Positions 22,708 to 31,140 of a stretch of DNA of 35,209 nt are shown piece by piece; the first letter of the stretch is position 1, and each line of letters starts with the position of its first letter. Below the pieces are notes generated by a model. That model ran no database searches. It saw only the letters and a list, made by a program, of their open reading frames with translations, and was not told where the DNA came from. Position numbers and translations under genes: made by a program. This DNA comes from Kineosporia sp. R_H_3. GTDB lineage: Bacteria; Actinomycetota; Actinomycetes; Actinomycetales; Kineosporiaceae. The DNA lies in the NCBI RefSeq assembly GCF_002198675.1, contig NZ_MWLL01000143.1, forward strand, positions 1 to 35,209, given 5' to 3'.

Positions 22708-25027
22708 CGTCGGGGGCGGTGCTCCGCAGGTCCACCACGCGTGGCGCCGGGCCGGTGCCCGGCGCCACGCGGTCGTCCGGGGCGCAGCAGGGCCAGCCGC
22801 CCAGCGCCCACCGGTCCGCCCACGCGGCGAACGCCTCGACGGACATCGCCGGCGCGTAGAGCAGCCCCTGGCCGTGATGCACGCCGAGGTCGGTCACGGC
22901 CCGCGCGGCGCGGACCGTCTCGACGCCCTCGGCGACGACCCGCAGCCCGAGGTCGCGGGACAGCGTCACGATCGCGCGGAGCATCGCGGCGTCCCGGGGG
23001 TCGTCCGCGAGGTCCTGGACGAACGAGCGGTCGACCTTCACGGTGCTCACCGGCAGCCGCTTGAGCCGCGAGAGCGAGGAGTAGCCGGTCCCGAAGTCGT
23101 CGATGGCGATCCGCACCCGCCGCCGGGCCAGACGTTCGATCGCGGCGACGGCGGCGTCGTTCGCCAGCGAGGACTCGGTGACCTCCAGGCGGAGCCGGTC
23201 CGGGCCGAGACCGTGCCGTTCGATGCAGTCCAGCACGAGGCCGTCCACGCCCGGTGCCGCGAGCGCGACGGGGGAGACGTTGACGGAGACCGCGAGGTCG
23301 GCTCCCGTGTCGCGCCACGCCGCGGCCTGCCGGGCGGCGGCCTGCAGCACGTACGTCGTGAGCTCCTCGATGAGGCCCGCCTGCTCGGCGAGCCGGACGA
23401 AGTCGGCCGGGGCCTGCGGCCCGAGGCGCGGGCTCGACCAGCGGACGAGCGCCTCGGCGCCCTGCACCGTGTGCGTCCGCAGCGCGACGAACGGCTGGTA
23501 CTCGACCCGGACCGTGCCGTCCTCGAGCGCGGCCCGCAGCTCGGTGACGAGCGCCAGCCGGCCGCTCGCGTCGTGGTCCCGGCGGGCGTCGAAGAGCGCG
23601 TAGCCGAGCCGCTCGCGCTTGGCCCGGTACATCGCGAGGTCCGCCCGCATGAGCAGCGTCGTCGGGTCGTCGCCCTGCGTCGGCGCGAGCGCGATCCCGA
23701 CGCTGCCGCCGATCCGTGCAGTGCCACCGGGCGTCGTGCACGGCGTGTCGAGGGCCGCGAGCAGGTCCTCGGCGACGCCCCGCGCGTCGAGCGCCGACTC
23801 CAGGCCGCCGAGCAGGACGGCGAACTCGTCACCGCCGAGCCGGGCGACGAGCCCGCGCGCGCCGATCGCGACCCGGACCCGGTCGGCGACCTGGACGAGC
23901 ACCCGGTCGCCCGCCTGGTGCCCGTGCGAGTCGTTGACGTCCTTGAAGCCGTCGAGGTCGACGAGCAGGAGGGCGCTCGCGCGCCGGGTACGGCGGCCCT
24001 CGTCGAGGACGTGGGTCGTCTGCTCCAGGAGCATCTCCCGGTTCGGCAGACCGGTCAGCGCGTCGTGCAGCGCCCGGTGCCGGACCTCGGCCTCCGCGGT
24101 GCGCCGGGCGTCGGCGGCCGCCACGATGCCGGCGACGGCCTGGAGGAACCACAGGTCGTCGTCGCCGAAGCGGTCCCGGTCGTGCGCCGTCGCGAGGAGC
24201 ACGCCCCACGGGTCGCTCGGCGGGCCGACGACGACCGCCGCGAGCGCCCGGACGCCCTCCGCGCGCAGCGGGTCGTCGTCCCGCGGCGGTCCGCCGTCGT
24301 CCGCGCCGGTGCCGTCGTCCAGGTCTGTGCCGTCGTCCAGGTCGGTGCCGTCGTCCAGATCGGTGACGACCGCCTGCCGGGTCGCGAGCGCCCTCCGTGC
24401 AGTGGCGGCTCCGGCGAGCGCCGGCTCCCCGACGGCCCAGGGCGCCGCCGTGGCCCAGCCCGGCGCCGCGACCGCCGCGGTGAGGAGGTGCCCGACCCGG
24501 CCCCGGCCGGATGCCGTCGCCCGCAGGAGCACCGTCGCCGGCAGACCGATCGTCGTGGCGACGGTCCGCACCGCCTCGGCGGAGACGTCGGCCATCGAGG
24601 TCGCCCCGAGCGCCACCTCCCCGAGCCGGACGACCGCGACCTGCTGCTTGGCCCGGACGGCGAGCTGCAGCTCGAGCCGGCGGCGCTCGGCCCCGCCGGC
24701 GAAGACGCTGAGCCGGCCGGCCGGCAGGCCCTGGGCGTCGTGGAGGGCCTGGGTGACGACGGTCAGGGCGATCTCGTCGCCGTCGCTGCGCCGGCGCGTC
24801 ACCTCGTGCGGGGTGCCGAGCAGATCGGTGCCGGCCTGGCCGCCGGGGCCGAGCGTCGGGTCGGGCGCGCCGAGGACGTCGGCGGCACGCCACCCGAACA
24901 GCTGCTCGGCGGCCGGGTTCCAGACGGTGACGTGCTCGTCCGCGTCGACGGCGACGAAGGCGGCGGGGACGAGGTCGACCACCGGGCGCAGCCGTTCGAG
25001 GGCCGCGACGAGCCCGACTGCGATCAC
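22685..25027 (-). CDS. PAS-GAF-GGDEF-EAL c-di-GMP protein 1
   Basis: The 780-residue soluble protein has PAS (about 10-110), GAF (about 130-305), GGDEF (315-475) and EAL (490-740) domains. The cyclase signature GGDEF is intact at 398-402. The inhibitory RxxD site five residues before it is missing (GARG there). The EAL domain keeps EALVRW (525), NVSP, EVTES, DDFGTGYSS, KVDRSF and EGVET, so it may be an active phosphodiesterase. Three exact DLDDGT repeats (223-240) interrupt the GAF domain. There is no membrane segment. GTG 25027 follows TAACGT by 6 nt and has no ribosome binding site. It is a paralogue of the gene at 26831-29188. Confidence 0.92.
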   Translation of the reverse strand: MIAVGLVAALERLRPVVDLVPAAFVAVDADEHVTVWNPAAEQLFGWRAADVLGAPDPTLGPGGQAGTDLLGTPHEVTRRRSDGDEIALTVVTQALHDAQGLPAGRLSVFAGGAERRRLELQLAVRAKQQVAVVRLGEVALGATSMADVSAEAVRTVATTIGLPATVLLRATASGRGRVGHLLTAAVAAPGWATAAPWAVGEPALAGAATARRALATRQAVVTDLDDGTDLDDGTDLDDGTGADDGGPPRDDDPLRAEGVRALAAVVVGPPSDPWGVLLATAHDRDRFGDDDLWFLQAVAGIVAAADARRTAEAEVRHRALHDALTGLPNREMLLEQTTHVLDEGRRTRRASALLLVDLDGFKDVNDSHGHQAGDRVLVQVADRVRVAIGARGLVARLGGDEFAVLLGGLESALDARGVAEDLLAALDTPCTTPGGTARIGGSVGIALAPTQGDDPTTLLMRADLAMYRAKRERLGYALFDARRDHDASGRLALVTELRAALEDGTVRVEYQPFVALRTHTVQGAEALVRWSSPRLGPQAPADFVRLAEQAGLIEELTTYVLQAAARQAAAWRDTGADLAVSVNVSPVALAAPGVDGLVLDCIERHGLGPDRLRLEVTESSLANDAAVAAIERLARRRVRIAIDDFGTGYSSLSRLKRLPVSTVKVDRSFVQDLADDPRDAAMLRAIVTLSRDLGLRVVAEGVETVRAARAVTDLGVHHGQGLLYAPAMSVEAFAAWADRWALGGWPCCAPDDRVAPGTGPAPRVVDLRSTAPDVSPARRE
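24309..24362. repeat. 18-bp coding tandem repeat (DLDDGT x3)
   Basis: Three 18-bp units, GTGCCGTCGTCCAGGTCK on the plus strand, run head to tail with one change per unit. On the coding strand they give DLDDGT three times, followed by a decayed GADDGG. The repeat lies inside the GAF domain of the first c-di-GMP protein. Confidence 0.9.
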
Positions 25028-25033
25028 GCGGTT

Positions 25034-25039
25034 ACGTTA
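25034..25039 (-). promoter_or_regulatory. Candidate leaderless -10 box for c-di-GMP protein 1
   Basis: TAACGT on the minus strand lies 6 nt before the GTG at 25027. A TTGAC sequence is directly adjacent, too close to be its -35. Confidence 0.45.
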
Positions 25040-25087
25040 CGTCAACTCGAAGGTCAAGATCGCGGGAATGCCCAGGTCGGTCGGGCC

Positions 25088-26380
25088 TCAGGACCAGGGA
25101 CTCCCGTACGCCAGGCCCCAGCAGTTCGCGGGGTGGTCGCGCGGTGCCGCGGCGCCGTACCGGCGGGCCGGGTCGGCGACCCGCAGGAGCAGCCAGGCGG
25201 CGTCGTCCGGCACGTCGACGTCGGTGACGACGAGCTCGCCGAGCCGGGCCGGGATTCGCGCCACGACGCGGACGCCGGCGTCCGCGGGGTCGGTCGGGCG
25301 CACCGTGTTCGGGGCCGCCGGTGCGGTCCCCTCCGGGTGCGCCGACGTGAGCAGCTGGAGCTCGACGGGGCGGCCCGCGCCGTCCGGCAGCTCGACGTCG
25401 ACGACGAGGGTGCGCCGGCCGCCCGGCCGGCCGGCGTCGAACCGGCCGCCCATCCGGACGCCGTCGAGCGCGGCGTCCAGGCGCAGCCGGACCTCCCGCG
25501 TCGCGAACGTGCGGCGCGACTCGAGCGCCTCCCGGACGCCCTCGCGGCTCAGCTCGCGGACCCACAGCCCGGTGCGGCCCTTGCCGACGAGGCCGTACGA
25601 CCGGCCGTGCTCGTCGCTGGAGCCGGTGAGCCCCGGCCGCCAGCCGGCGTCGAGGACGTCGACGACCGGCGACGGCAGCCGCTCGGCGTAGCCGCCGAAG
25701 AGGAAGTCCTCGGTGCGGTTGAAGACCTCCGTCGCGACGAGGCGCGGCGGGAGCGTCGCCCCCGGGTCGAGGTCGGGACCGGGGACGGCGAAGTTGTGCA
25801 GCCGGCCGGGTTCGCGGCCGGGGTGGTTGTAGCCGAAGAGCGCCGTGCGCTCCTCGCGGGCGAGGAACTCGTGGACGCCGGCCGTCGAGCCGGGGGTGAG
25901 CACCGGGACGAAGCCGTCGGAGAACCAGACGTTGACGTGGCCGAGCCAGGGCTCGGTCCACTCGAAGCCGCGGACGGCGGTGAACTCGCCGGGGGCGTCG
26001 TGGTGGTCGGCGACCTGCCCGACCCGCAGCCACTTCGCGTCGTCGATGGACCTCGGCGTGAGCCGGCCGAGGGCGAGCGCGTCCCGGGTCGGGTACTGCT
26101 CGAGCGACAGGGTCGCGACGAGGTCGCGGGGGGTCGACGCGTGGTCGGTGAGCGCGGCGGCGTCGAGCCCGGCGGCCCGCATCTGCGCGAAGGCCCGCTC
26201 GGGGTCACCGAGACCGTCGGAGTTCAGGGAGTGGTTGTGCAGGTCGGCCTGGATCGCGTGCAGCACCGCGGCGTCCCTGCCGGCCTGCCCGGCCTCGGGC
26301 ACCCCAACGAGCCGGGACCGGCGCCACGGGTCGTCCGCGGGGCGCTGGTCGGTCTGCCCATCGGTCCGGTGGGTGCTCAC
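25088..26380 (-). CDS. PHP-domain (CehA/McbA-like) metallophosphoesterase
   Basis: The 430-residue protein has a PHP fold with metal-ligand motifs ADLHNHSLNSDG (45-56: Asp46, His48, His50), LTDHAS (78-82), GFEWTE, YNHPGREPG and GSSDEHG. This spread of His/Asp residues matches the CehA/McbA-type branch, which includes carbaryl/ester hydrolases and many uncharacterised enzymes. Residues from about 300 onward form a beta-rich tail (LVVDVELPDGAGRPVELQLL, WLLLRVADPARRYG) typical of the same proteins. There is no signal peptide. GTG 26380 has TAGGGT 8 nt upstream and no ribosome binding site. It diverges from the thioesterase gene with 65 bp between starts. Substrate unknown. Confidence 0.85.
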   Translation of the reverse strand: MSTHRTDGQTDQRPADDPWRRSRLVGVPEAGQAGRDAAVLHAIQADLHNHSLNSDGLGDPERAFAQMRAAGLDAAALTDHASTPRDLVATLSLEQYPTRDALALGRLTPRSIDDAKWLRVGQVADHHDAPGEFTAVRGFEWTEPWLGHVNVWFSDGFVPVLTPGSTAGVHEFLAREERTALFGYNHPGREPGRLHNFAVPGPDLDPGATLPPRLVATEVFNRTEDFLFGGYAERLPSPVVDVLDAGWRPGLTGSSDEHGRSYGLVGKGRTGLWVRELSREGVREALESRRTFATREVRLRLDAALDGVRMGGRFDAGRPGGRRTLVVDVELPDGAGRPVELQLLTSAHPEGTAPAAPNTVRPTDPADAGVRVVARIPARLGELVVTDVDVPDDAAWLLLRVADPARRYGAAAPRDHPANCWGLAYGSPWS

Positions 26381-26388
26381 GTGCTGCG

Positions 26389-26394
26389 ACCCTA
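26389..26394 (-). promoter_or_regulatory. Candidate leaderless -10 box for the PHP gene
   Basis: TAGGGT on the minus strand, 8 nt before the GTG at 26380. The same hexamer, at 6 nt, precedes the LigD polymerase gene. Confidence 0.35.
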
Positions 26395-26432
26395 CCGATG
26401 CCCGGCAGCAGCGGCTGCGCCGGGGCAGCGCC

Positions 26433-26438
26433 TATGCT
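26433..26438 (+). promoter_or_regulatory. Candidate leaderless -10 box for the thioesterase
   Basis: TATGCT lies 7 nt before the GTG at 26446. It is a close match to the TANNNT consensus, and there is no Shine-Dalgarno before the start. Confidence 0.55.
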
Positions 26439-26445
26439 CCGCGGC

Positions 26446-26844
26446 GTGGAGCCGTACCGTCACCCGCTGAGCCCCCGGTACCTCGAGGTCGACCGGCAGG
26501 GCGTCGTCTTCAACGCCTGGTACCTGGCGTACTTCGACGACGCGATGACGGCCTTCCTCGCGGCGCGCGGCCTGCCGTACACCGACCTCATCGCGGGCGG
26601 GTACGACGTCATGCTCGTGCGGACCGAGCTCGACTGGTCGGGCGGGCTCGGCTACGGCGACACCGCCCACGTCGAGGTCGACGTCGCGGCCGTCGGCCGG
26701 ACGAGCTTCACGCTGACCTTCGACGTCGTCCGGGACGGCGTGAGCCTGTGCCGCGGCCGGACGGTCTACGTGCTCGTCACCGCCCAGGGCAACGAGAAGA
26801 CGCCGATCCCCGACCGGATCCGGGCGCTGCTCAGCCCGGCGTGA
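26446..26844 (+). CDS. 4HBT-type hotdog acyl-CoA thioesterase
   Basis: The 132-residue single hotdog domain has the 4-hydroxybenzoyl-CoA thioesterase signature: RYLEVDRQGVVFNAWYL with catalytic Asp16, then LAYFDDAMTAFL, and the central helix to strand ELDWSGGLGYGDTAHVEV. It would hydrolyse an acyl-CoA; the chain is not predictable. The start is GTG 26446 by its -10 box; an ATG at 26398 in frame would add 16 residues that do not belong to the fold. Its 3' end overlaps the opposing c-di-GMP gene by 14 bp. A link with the PHP gene is suggested only by the shared divergent promoter region. Confidence 0.88.
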   Translation: MEPYRHPLSPRYLEVDRQGVVFNAWYLAYFDDAMTAFLAARGLPYTDLIAGGYDVMLVRTELDWSGGLGYGDTAHVEVDVAAVGRTSFTLTFDVVRDGVSLCRGRTVYVLVTAQGNEKTPIPDRIRALLSPA

Positions 26845-29188
26845 GCGACGGGCCGGGCGGCGGTACCGGGTGGTCCGCCCGCCAGGCCGTGTACCACGTC
26901 CGCAGCTCCGCGGCCGGCAGCGGCCTGGCGTAGAGGTAGCCCTGCGCCCGGTCCACGCCGAGGTCGGCGAGGGCGGCCTCCACGGCGGCGGTCTCGACGC
27001 CCTCGGCGATCGTCCGCAGCCCCAGCTCCTCGGCGAGGGCGACGACGGACCGGACGATCGCGGCGTCCCGGCGGTCGTCGACGAGCCCCGTGACGAACGA
27101 CCGGTCGATCTTGATCGTGTCGACGGGCAGCTGCTTGAGCCGGCCGAGCGACGACCAGCCGGTGCCGAAGTCGTCGATCGCGACCCGGATGCCCCGCCCC
27201 CGCAGCTCGCGCAGGACGTCGACGGCGGCGTCGTGGGCGAGCGCCGACTCCGTCACCTCGACGCGGAGCATCTCCACCGGCATCCCCGACGCGGCGACCG
27301 ACCGCAGGAAGTAGCCGGCGTACCCGTCGTCCCGCAGGAGCATCGGCGGGAGGTTGACCGCGATCGGGACGCGGAAGCCGTCCCGGGTCCAGCGGACCCA
27401 TTGCCGCGTGGTGTGCCGCAGGACGAGGTCGGTGAGGTCGCCGGCGAGCCCGCTGGACTCCGCGAGCGCGACGAAGTCGCCCGGTGACTGCGGGCCCAGG
27501 GTGGGGTGCGTCCACCGCACGAGTGCCTCGACGCCCGTCACGTCGCGCGTGCCGAGGTCGACGACCGGTTGGTAGTGCACGGTGAGCGCGTCGTCCTCGA
27601 GCGCGGCCCGCAGGTCCGAGACGAGGCTCAGCCGCGAGGTCGTGCCGTCGTCGGTGCGGGGGTCGTGGACGGCGTGGCCGCAGCGCTCGCGCTTCGCCCG
27701 GTACATCGCGGTGTCGGCGCGGCGCAGGAGCTCGAAGGGGTCGCAGCCGCCGGGCGCGGAGATCGCGATGCCGATGCTGCCGGCGAGCCCGATCGGCCCG
27801 GCGGGCGATGTGAAGGGCAGCCGCAGCAGGCTGCCGAGGTCGGCGGCGACCCACGTCGCGTGCTCGGGACCGGGCAGCCGTCGCAGGACGACGGCGAACT
27901 CGTCGCCGCCCAGGCGGGCCACCATGTCCGAGGAGCGCATCCGGCCGCGCAGCCGGGTCGCCACCTGGCGCAGGACGGCGTCGCCGACCTGGTGCCCCTG
28001 CGAGTCGTTGACGTCCTTGAAGCCGTCGAGGTCGATGAGGAGCAGGGCGCACGTCCCCTCGTCGCGGGCCGACCGCGGGGCCGCCAGCACCTCCGCGAGA
28101 CGCTCCCCGAGCGTCTCGCGGTTCGGCAGCCCGGTGAGGGCGTCGTGCGTCGCGCGGTGCCGGACCTCCGCCTCGATCTCGCAGCGCGCGGCGGCCTCGG
28201 CCACGACGTTCGCCACCGAGTGCAGGAAGACCAGGTCGTCGCCGGTGAACGAGCCGGCCCGCCCGGAGTGCGCGGAGACGGCGCCCCAGGGGGCGGCCAG
28301 GCCGCCGATCGGCACGCACGCGGTGCTCCGGACCCCGGTGTCGCGCAGGAGCCGGACGGCCCACGCGGGCAGCGGCACGTCCGGCGCCTCGATGTCGTCG
28401 AGGACGATCGGCGTCCCGGAGGTCACGACCTGCCAGGCGAGCGGCAGCCCGTCGCGGGCCTCGGCGTCGGCGTACGTGTGCCTGTCCTCCGGGATGGCGT
28501 AGCCGCGCGTCGCGACGAACCGGAGCGCGCCGTCGGGCTCCCGCCGCACCGCCGCGGCGGCGACGAGGTCCAGGGTGCTGACGACGGCGGCGATCGCCGC
28601 GTCGATCACAGGCTCGAGGGTGTGGGCACCGAGGGCGGTCTGGCCGAGCGCCGCGACCGCGGCCTGCTGCCGCATCCGGGCGTCGAGCCCGGCCCGCAGC
28701 ATCGTGCGCTCGCTGTGGTCCGTGAACGCCGCGATCCAGCTCGTCACGCGGCCCGCGCCGTCGGTGACGGCCGACAGCAGCACCTCGACGTCGACGAGGT
28801 GGCCGTCCTTGTGCAGCCGCCGGGCCTCGTAGCGGTGCCCGACGGCCGCTTCGCCGGCCCTGGCCCGCTGCTCCTGCAGGCTCTGGTCCAGGGCGGGGGA
28901 CCCCTGCCTGGGGACGGCGCCCGGATCGGGGCCGGGGTCGTCCGGGATCAGCGGGTTCGGGCCGCCGACGACCTCGGACGCCCGCCAGCCGAAGAGCGAC
29001 TCGGCCGCGAGGTTCCACGTGAGGACCCGCTGGTGGGCGTCGACCTCGACGAGGGCGACCGGTGCGTTGCGGACGATCCGCGCCAGCCGTTCCCACCCCG
29101 GCTGCGTGGGCAGCTCGTCCTCGTCCCGGGCGCCGGCGGGCCCGGCAGGGGCGCCGGCCATCGACCGCAGGCGGCGAGGCTCCGGCAC
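26831..29188 (-). CDS. PAS-GAF-GGDEF-EAL c-di-GMP protein 2
   Basis: The 785-residue soluble protein has PAS (about 32-155), GAF (about 170-335), GGDEF (342-505) and EAL (520-770) domains. GGDEF is intact at 427-431, and the inhibitory site RSSD (418-421) is present at the right distance. EALVRW (554), VNLPP, EVTES, DDFGTGWSS, KIDRSF and EGVET are all kept in the EAL domain, so both activities are possible. Order and sequence mark it as a paralogue of the protein at 22685-25027. I chose GTG 29188 because AAGGGA lies 7 nt upstream; the frame is open to 29278 and an ATG at 29161 is also possible. Confidence 0.9.
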   Translation of the reverse strand: MPEPRRLRSMAGAPAGPAGARDEDELPTQPGWERLARIVRNAPVALVEVDAHQRVLTWNLAAESLFGWRASEVVGGPNPLIPDDPGPDPGAVPRQGSPALDQSLQEQRARAGEAAVGHRYEARRLHKDGHLVDVEVLLSAVTDGAGRVTSWIAAFTDHSERTMLRAGLDARMRQQAAVAALGQTALGAHTLEPVIDAAIAAVVSTLDLVAAAAVRREPDGALRFVATRGYAIPEDRHTYADAEARDGLPLAWQVVTSGTPIVLDDIEAPDVPLPAWAVRLLRDTGVRSTACVPIGGLAAPWGAVSAHSGRAGSFTGDDLVFLHSVANVVAEAAARCEIEAEVRHRATHDALTGLPNRETLGERLAEVLAAPRSARDEGTCALLLIDLDGFKDVNDSQGHQVGDAVLRQVATRLRGRMRSSDMVARLGGDEFAVVLRRLPGPEHATWVAADLGSLLRLPFTSPAGPIGLAGSIGIAISAPGGCDPFELLRRADTAMYRAKRERCGHAVHDPRTDDGTTSRLSLVSDLRAALEDDALTVHYQPVVDLGTRDVTGVEALVRWTHPTLGPQSPGDFVALAESSGLAGDLTDLVLRHTTRQWVRWTRDGFRVPIAVNLPPMLLRDDGYAGYFLRSVAASGMPVEMLRVEVTESALAHDAAVDVLRELRGRGIRVAIDDFGTGWSSLGRLKQLPVDTIKIDRSFVTGLVDDRRDAAIVRSVVALAEELGLRTIAEGVETAAVEAALADLGVDRAQGYLYARPLPAAELRTWYTAWRADHPVPPPGPSLTPG

Positions 29189-29295
29189 GGCGCTGTCCCT
29201 TCTGGTCGGGAGACACCGAGGCACGATCTCGGTCACAATGCCCGTCGGCCGTCGGGTGCAGTGACATGAGTGTTTCACCCCGGTCCGACGTGGAT

Positions 29296-30606
29296 CTACG
29301 GCTTGTCCCGTTCGTCGTCGGCCGTCGTGGCCCGCTCCGCCTCGTACGCGGCCATCCGCTCACGCATCCGGACCCACGGGTCGTAGTCGGCCTCCAACGG
29401 GCCCTGCTCCGGCCGGTCCGCCTCCGGGACGTGCTGGAGGTTGACCCGCACCCGGTACCAGACCGAGCTGCTGCCGCGCATGCCGTCGACGAGGACGTCG
29501 GCCGGCTCGAGCAGCGGGACGACGTCCGGGTGCCGGGCCTTCCAGCGCTCGAGCGCCTCGAGCGCCTCGGGTTTGGTCTTCGTCCGGGCCACCTCGACGA
29601 GCGGCATCGTCGACCGGCGGCGGCCGTCCGGCGTCCCGGAGCCGCGCGGCGGCTTCTCGGCCGGGCCGAGCCGTTCGGCGAGGGCGAGCAGCGGCTCGAG
29701 CGAGCCGGCCGCGGTCCCGATGCCGGCCCAGGGGTCGCCGAGCTCGGCGTACCGGGCGAGGACGGCGGGCAGCGTGAACCGCTCGGGCCGGCAGCCCGGG
29801 ACCTCGTCCCACGTCAGAGGTGTCGAGACCCGGGCGTCGGCGGTCGGCCGGACCGAGTACGCCGACGCGACCGTGCGGTCCTTGGCGTTCTGGTTGAAGT
29901 CGACGAAGACGCCCTCGCGCTCCTCCTTCCACCACCGGCTCGTCGCGAGGTCCGGCGCGCGGTTCTCGACCTCGCGCGCCACGCTCTGCGCCGCGAGCCG
30001 CACCTGCGGGTACGGCCACAGCGGGTCGACCCGCGCGTAGATGTGGAAGCCGCGGGACCCGGACGTCTTCGGCCAGCCGACGAGGCCGTGGTCGGCGAGC
30101 ACCTCGCGGACGACGAGGGCGACCTCGACGGTCTGCTCCCACGGGACGCCGGGCAGCGGGTCGAGGTCGATGCGCAGCTCGTCGGGGCGGTCGAGGTCCT
30201 CGGCCCGGACCGGGTGCGGGTTGAGGTCGACGCAGCCGAGGTTGACGACCCAGGCCAGCCCGGCGGCGTCCCGGACGACGACCTCCTCGGCCGAGGTCCC
30301 CGACCGGTAGTGCAGCGTCACCGAGTCGAGCCAGTCCGGCTTGTTCGACGGGACCCGCTTCTGGAAGAAGGCCTCCTCGTCGATGCCCTTGACGAAGCGC
30401 TTGAGGATCATCGGCCGGCCCGCGACCCCGCGCAGGGCGCCGTCGGCGACCGCGAGGTAGTAGCGGACGAGGTCGAGCTTGGTCACCGGGGCCGGTCCCG
30501 CGGGCCCGTCGAGGAGCACCTGCGGGAACACGACCTTGTCCGGGCTCGAGACCTTGACCTCGCGCCCGGCGACCTCGAGCGTCACGGACGACGATCCGGC
30601 TGCCAT
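29296..30606 (-). CDS. ligD: Stand-alone LigD-type polymerase/primase
   Basis: The 436-residue protein is the archaeo-eukaryotic primase-type polymerase domain of LigD with no ligase or 3'-phosphoesterase domain. Catalytic features are ELRIDLDP (Asp147, Asp149), TSGSRGFHIYAR (181-192, His188) and VDFNQN (Asp236). Early LigD sequences such as SPDKVVFP (21-28) and VNLGCVDLNPHPVR are present. A C-terminal region of about 130 residues (TMPLVEVARTKTKPEALEALE, SSSVWYRVRVNLQHVPEADRP) is typical of actinobacterial separate PolD proteins. It fills gaps in end joining or excision repair. Neither Ku nor a ligase is in the window. ATG 30606 follows TAGGGT by 6 nt, suggesting leaderless translation. Confidence 0.93.
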   Translation of the reverse strand: MAAGSSSVTLEVAGREVKVSSPDKVVFPQVLLDGPAGPAPVTKLDLVRYYLAVADGALRGVAGRPMILKRFVKGIDEEAFFQKRVPSNKPDWLDSVTLHYRSGTSAEEVVVRDAAGLAWVVNLGCVDLNPHPVRAEDLDRPDELRIDLDPLPGVPWEQTVEVALVVREVLADHGLVGWPKTSGSRGFHIYARVDPLWPYPQVRLAAQSVAREVENRAPDLATSRWWKEEREGVFVDFNQNAKDRTVASAYSVRPTADARVSTPLTWDEVPGCRPERFTLPAVLARYAELGDPWAGIGTAAGSLEPLLALAERLGPAEKPPRGSGTPDGRRRSTMPLVEVARTKTKPEALEALERWKARHPDVVPLLEPADVLVDGMRGSSSVWYRVRVNLQHVPEADRPEQGPLEADYDPWVRMRERMAAYEAERATTADDERDKP

Positions 30607-30612
30607 CGGCCC

Positions 30613-30618
30613 ACCCTA
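30613..30618 (-). promoter_or_regulatory. Candidate leaderless -10 box for the LigD polymerase
   Basis: TAGGGT on the minus strand lies 6 nt before the ATG. A perfect 12-bp palindrome, CAGGACGTCCTG, stands 9 bp upstream at 30628-30639 and could be an operator. Confidence 0.45.
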
Positions 30619-30627
30619 CGGTCAGGT

Positions 30628-30639
30628 CAGGACGTCCTG
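30628..30639. promoter_or_regulatory. 12-bp perfect palindrome upstream of the LigD polymerase
   Basis: CAGGACGTCCTG is self-complementary and lies in the short gap between the DUF2795 and LigD polymerase genes, just upstream of the candidate -10 box. It is followed by two tandem GTCCTGGTCAGC units at 30658-30681. Confidence 0.4.
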
Positions 30640-30657
30640 GCCAGTGTCATGGGCGGC

Positions 30658-30681
30658 GTCCTGGTCAGCGTCCTGGTCAGC
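30658..30681. repeat. 12-bp tandem repeat at the end of the DUF2795 gene
   Basis: GTCCTGGTCAGC occurs twice in succession, with a related GTCCTGGCCAGT at 30635. The second copy contains the DUF2795 stop codon. Confidence 0.75.
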
Positions 30682-30958
30682 GTCGCGGGCCCTCCACCAC
30701 GAGCCCGAGCGCCTGGGCGACGTCCTGGACGTTCTCGAAGGTCTCGCCGGGCGGCAGCGATCCGAGGAGCGTGACGACGTCCTCGGAGGCGTGGTTGTCG
30801 ACGGCCCGGAGCACGAGCGCCTCGCGCTGCGCCGGGTAGACCTCCTTGCCGAGGGCCCGTGCGACCTCCGCCCGGGTGTCGACGTCGGCCCGGGGGACGC
30901 TGCCCGTGGTGCCGCTGCGCCGGCCGGTGAACTCGTCGTCGTATCCCTGGTCGCTCAT
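30677..30958 (-). CDS. DUF2795 family protein
   Basis: The 93-residue soluble protein matches the actinobacterial DUF2795 pattern: TRAEVARALGKEVYPAQREALVLRAVDNHASEDVVTLLGSLPPGETFENVQDVAQALG. In that family a short conserved repeat carries the YPA and DVVxLLxxLP elements. The function is unknown. The first 25 residues are polar and disordered. ATG 30958 is preceded by TATGCA and 6 nt, a poor leaderless -10, and no ribosome binding site. It lies 70 bp upstream of the LigD polymerase gene on the same strand, so cotranscription is possible. Confidence 0.8.
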   Translation of the reverse strand: MSDQGYDDEFTGRRSGTTGSVPRADVDTRAEVARALGKEVYPAQREALVLRAVDNHASEDVVTLLGSLPPGETFENVQDVAQALGLVVEGPRR

Positions 30959-31140
30959 GACTGGTGCATACCCGGCCGCTCGCGGGACCAAACACGCTGC
31001 GCCGCAAGGGGGCGGGCGGCGGCTGCGGGCCACGCGGCCGCCACCCTGCCTCCCCGGGACGTCCCGCCCGGGGGCGGTCCGACCATGGTGCCCGACCCGG
31101 CGCCCGCGGGGGCGTCGTCCGGAGAACCCGCGGGCCCGGC

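Noticed and set aside
31021-31090. GC-rich hairpins as terminator of the hypothetical gene
   Set aside because: Several short stems are possible (for example around CCCGGG), but none is clearly better than chance at this GC content.
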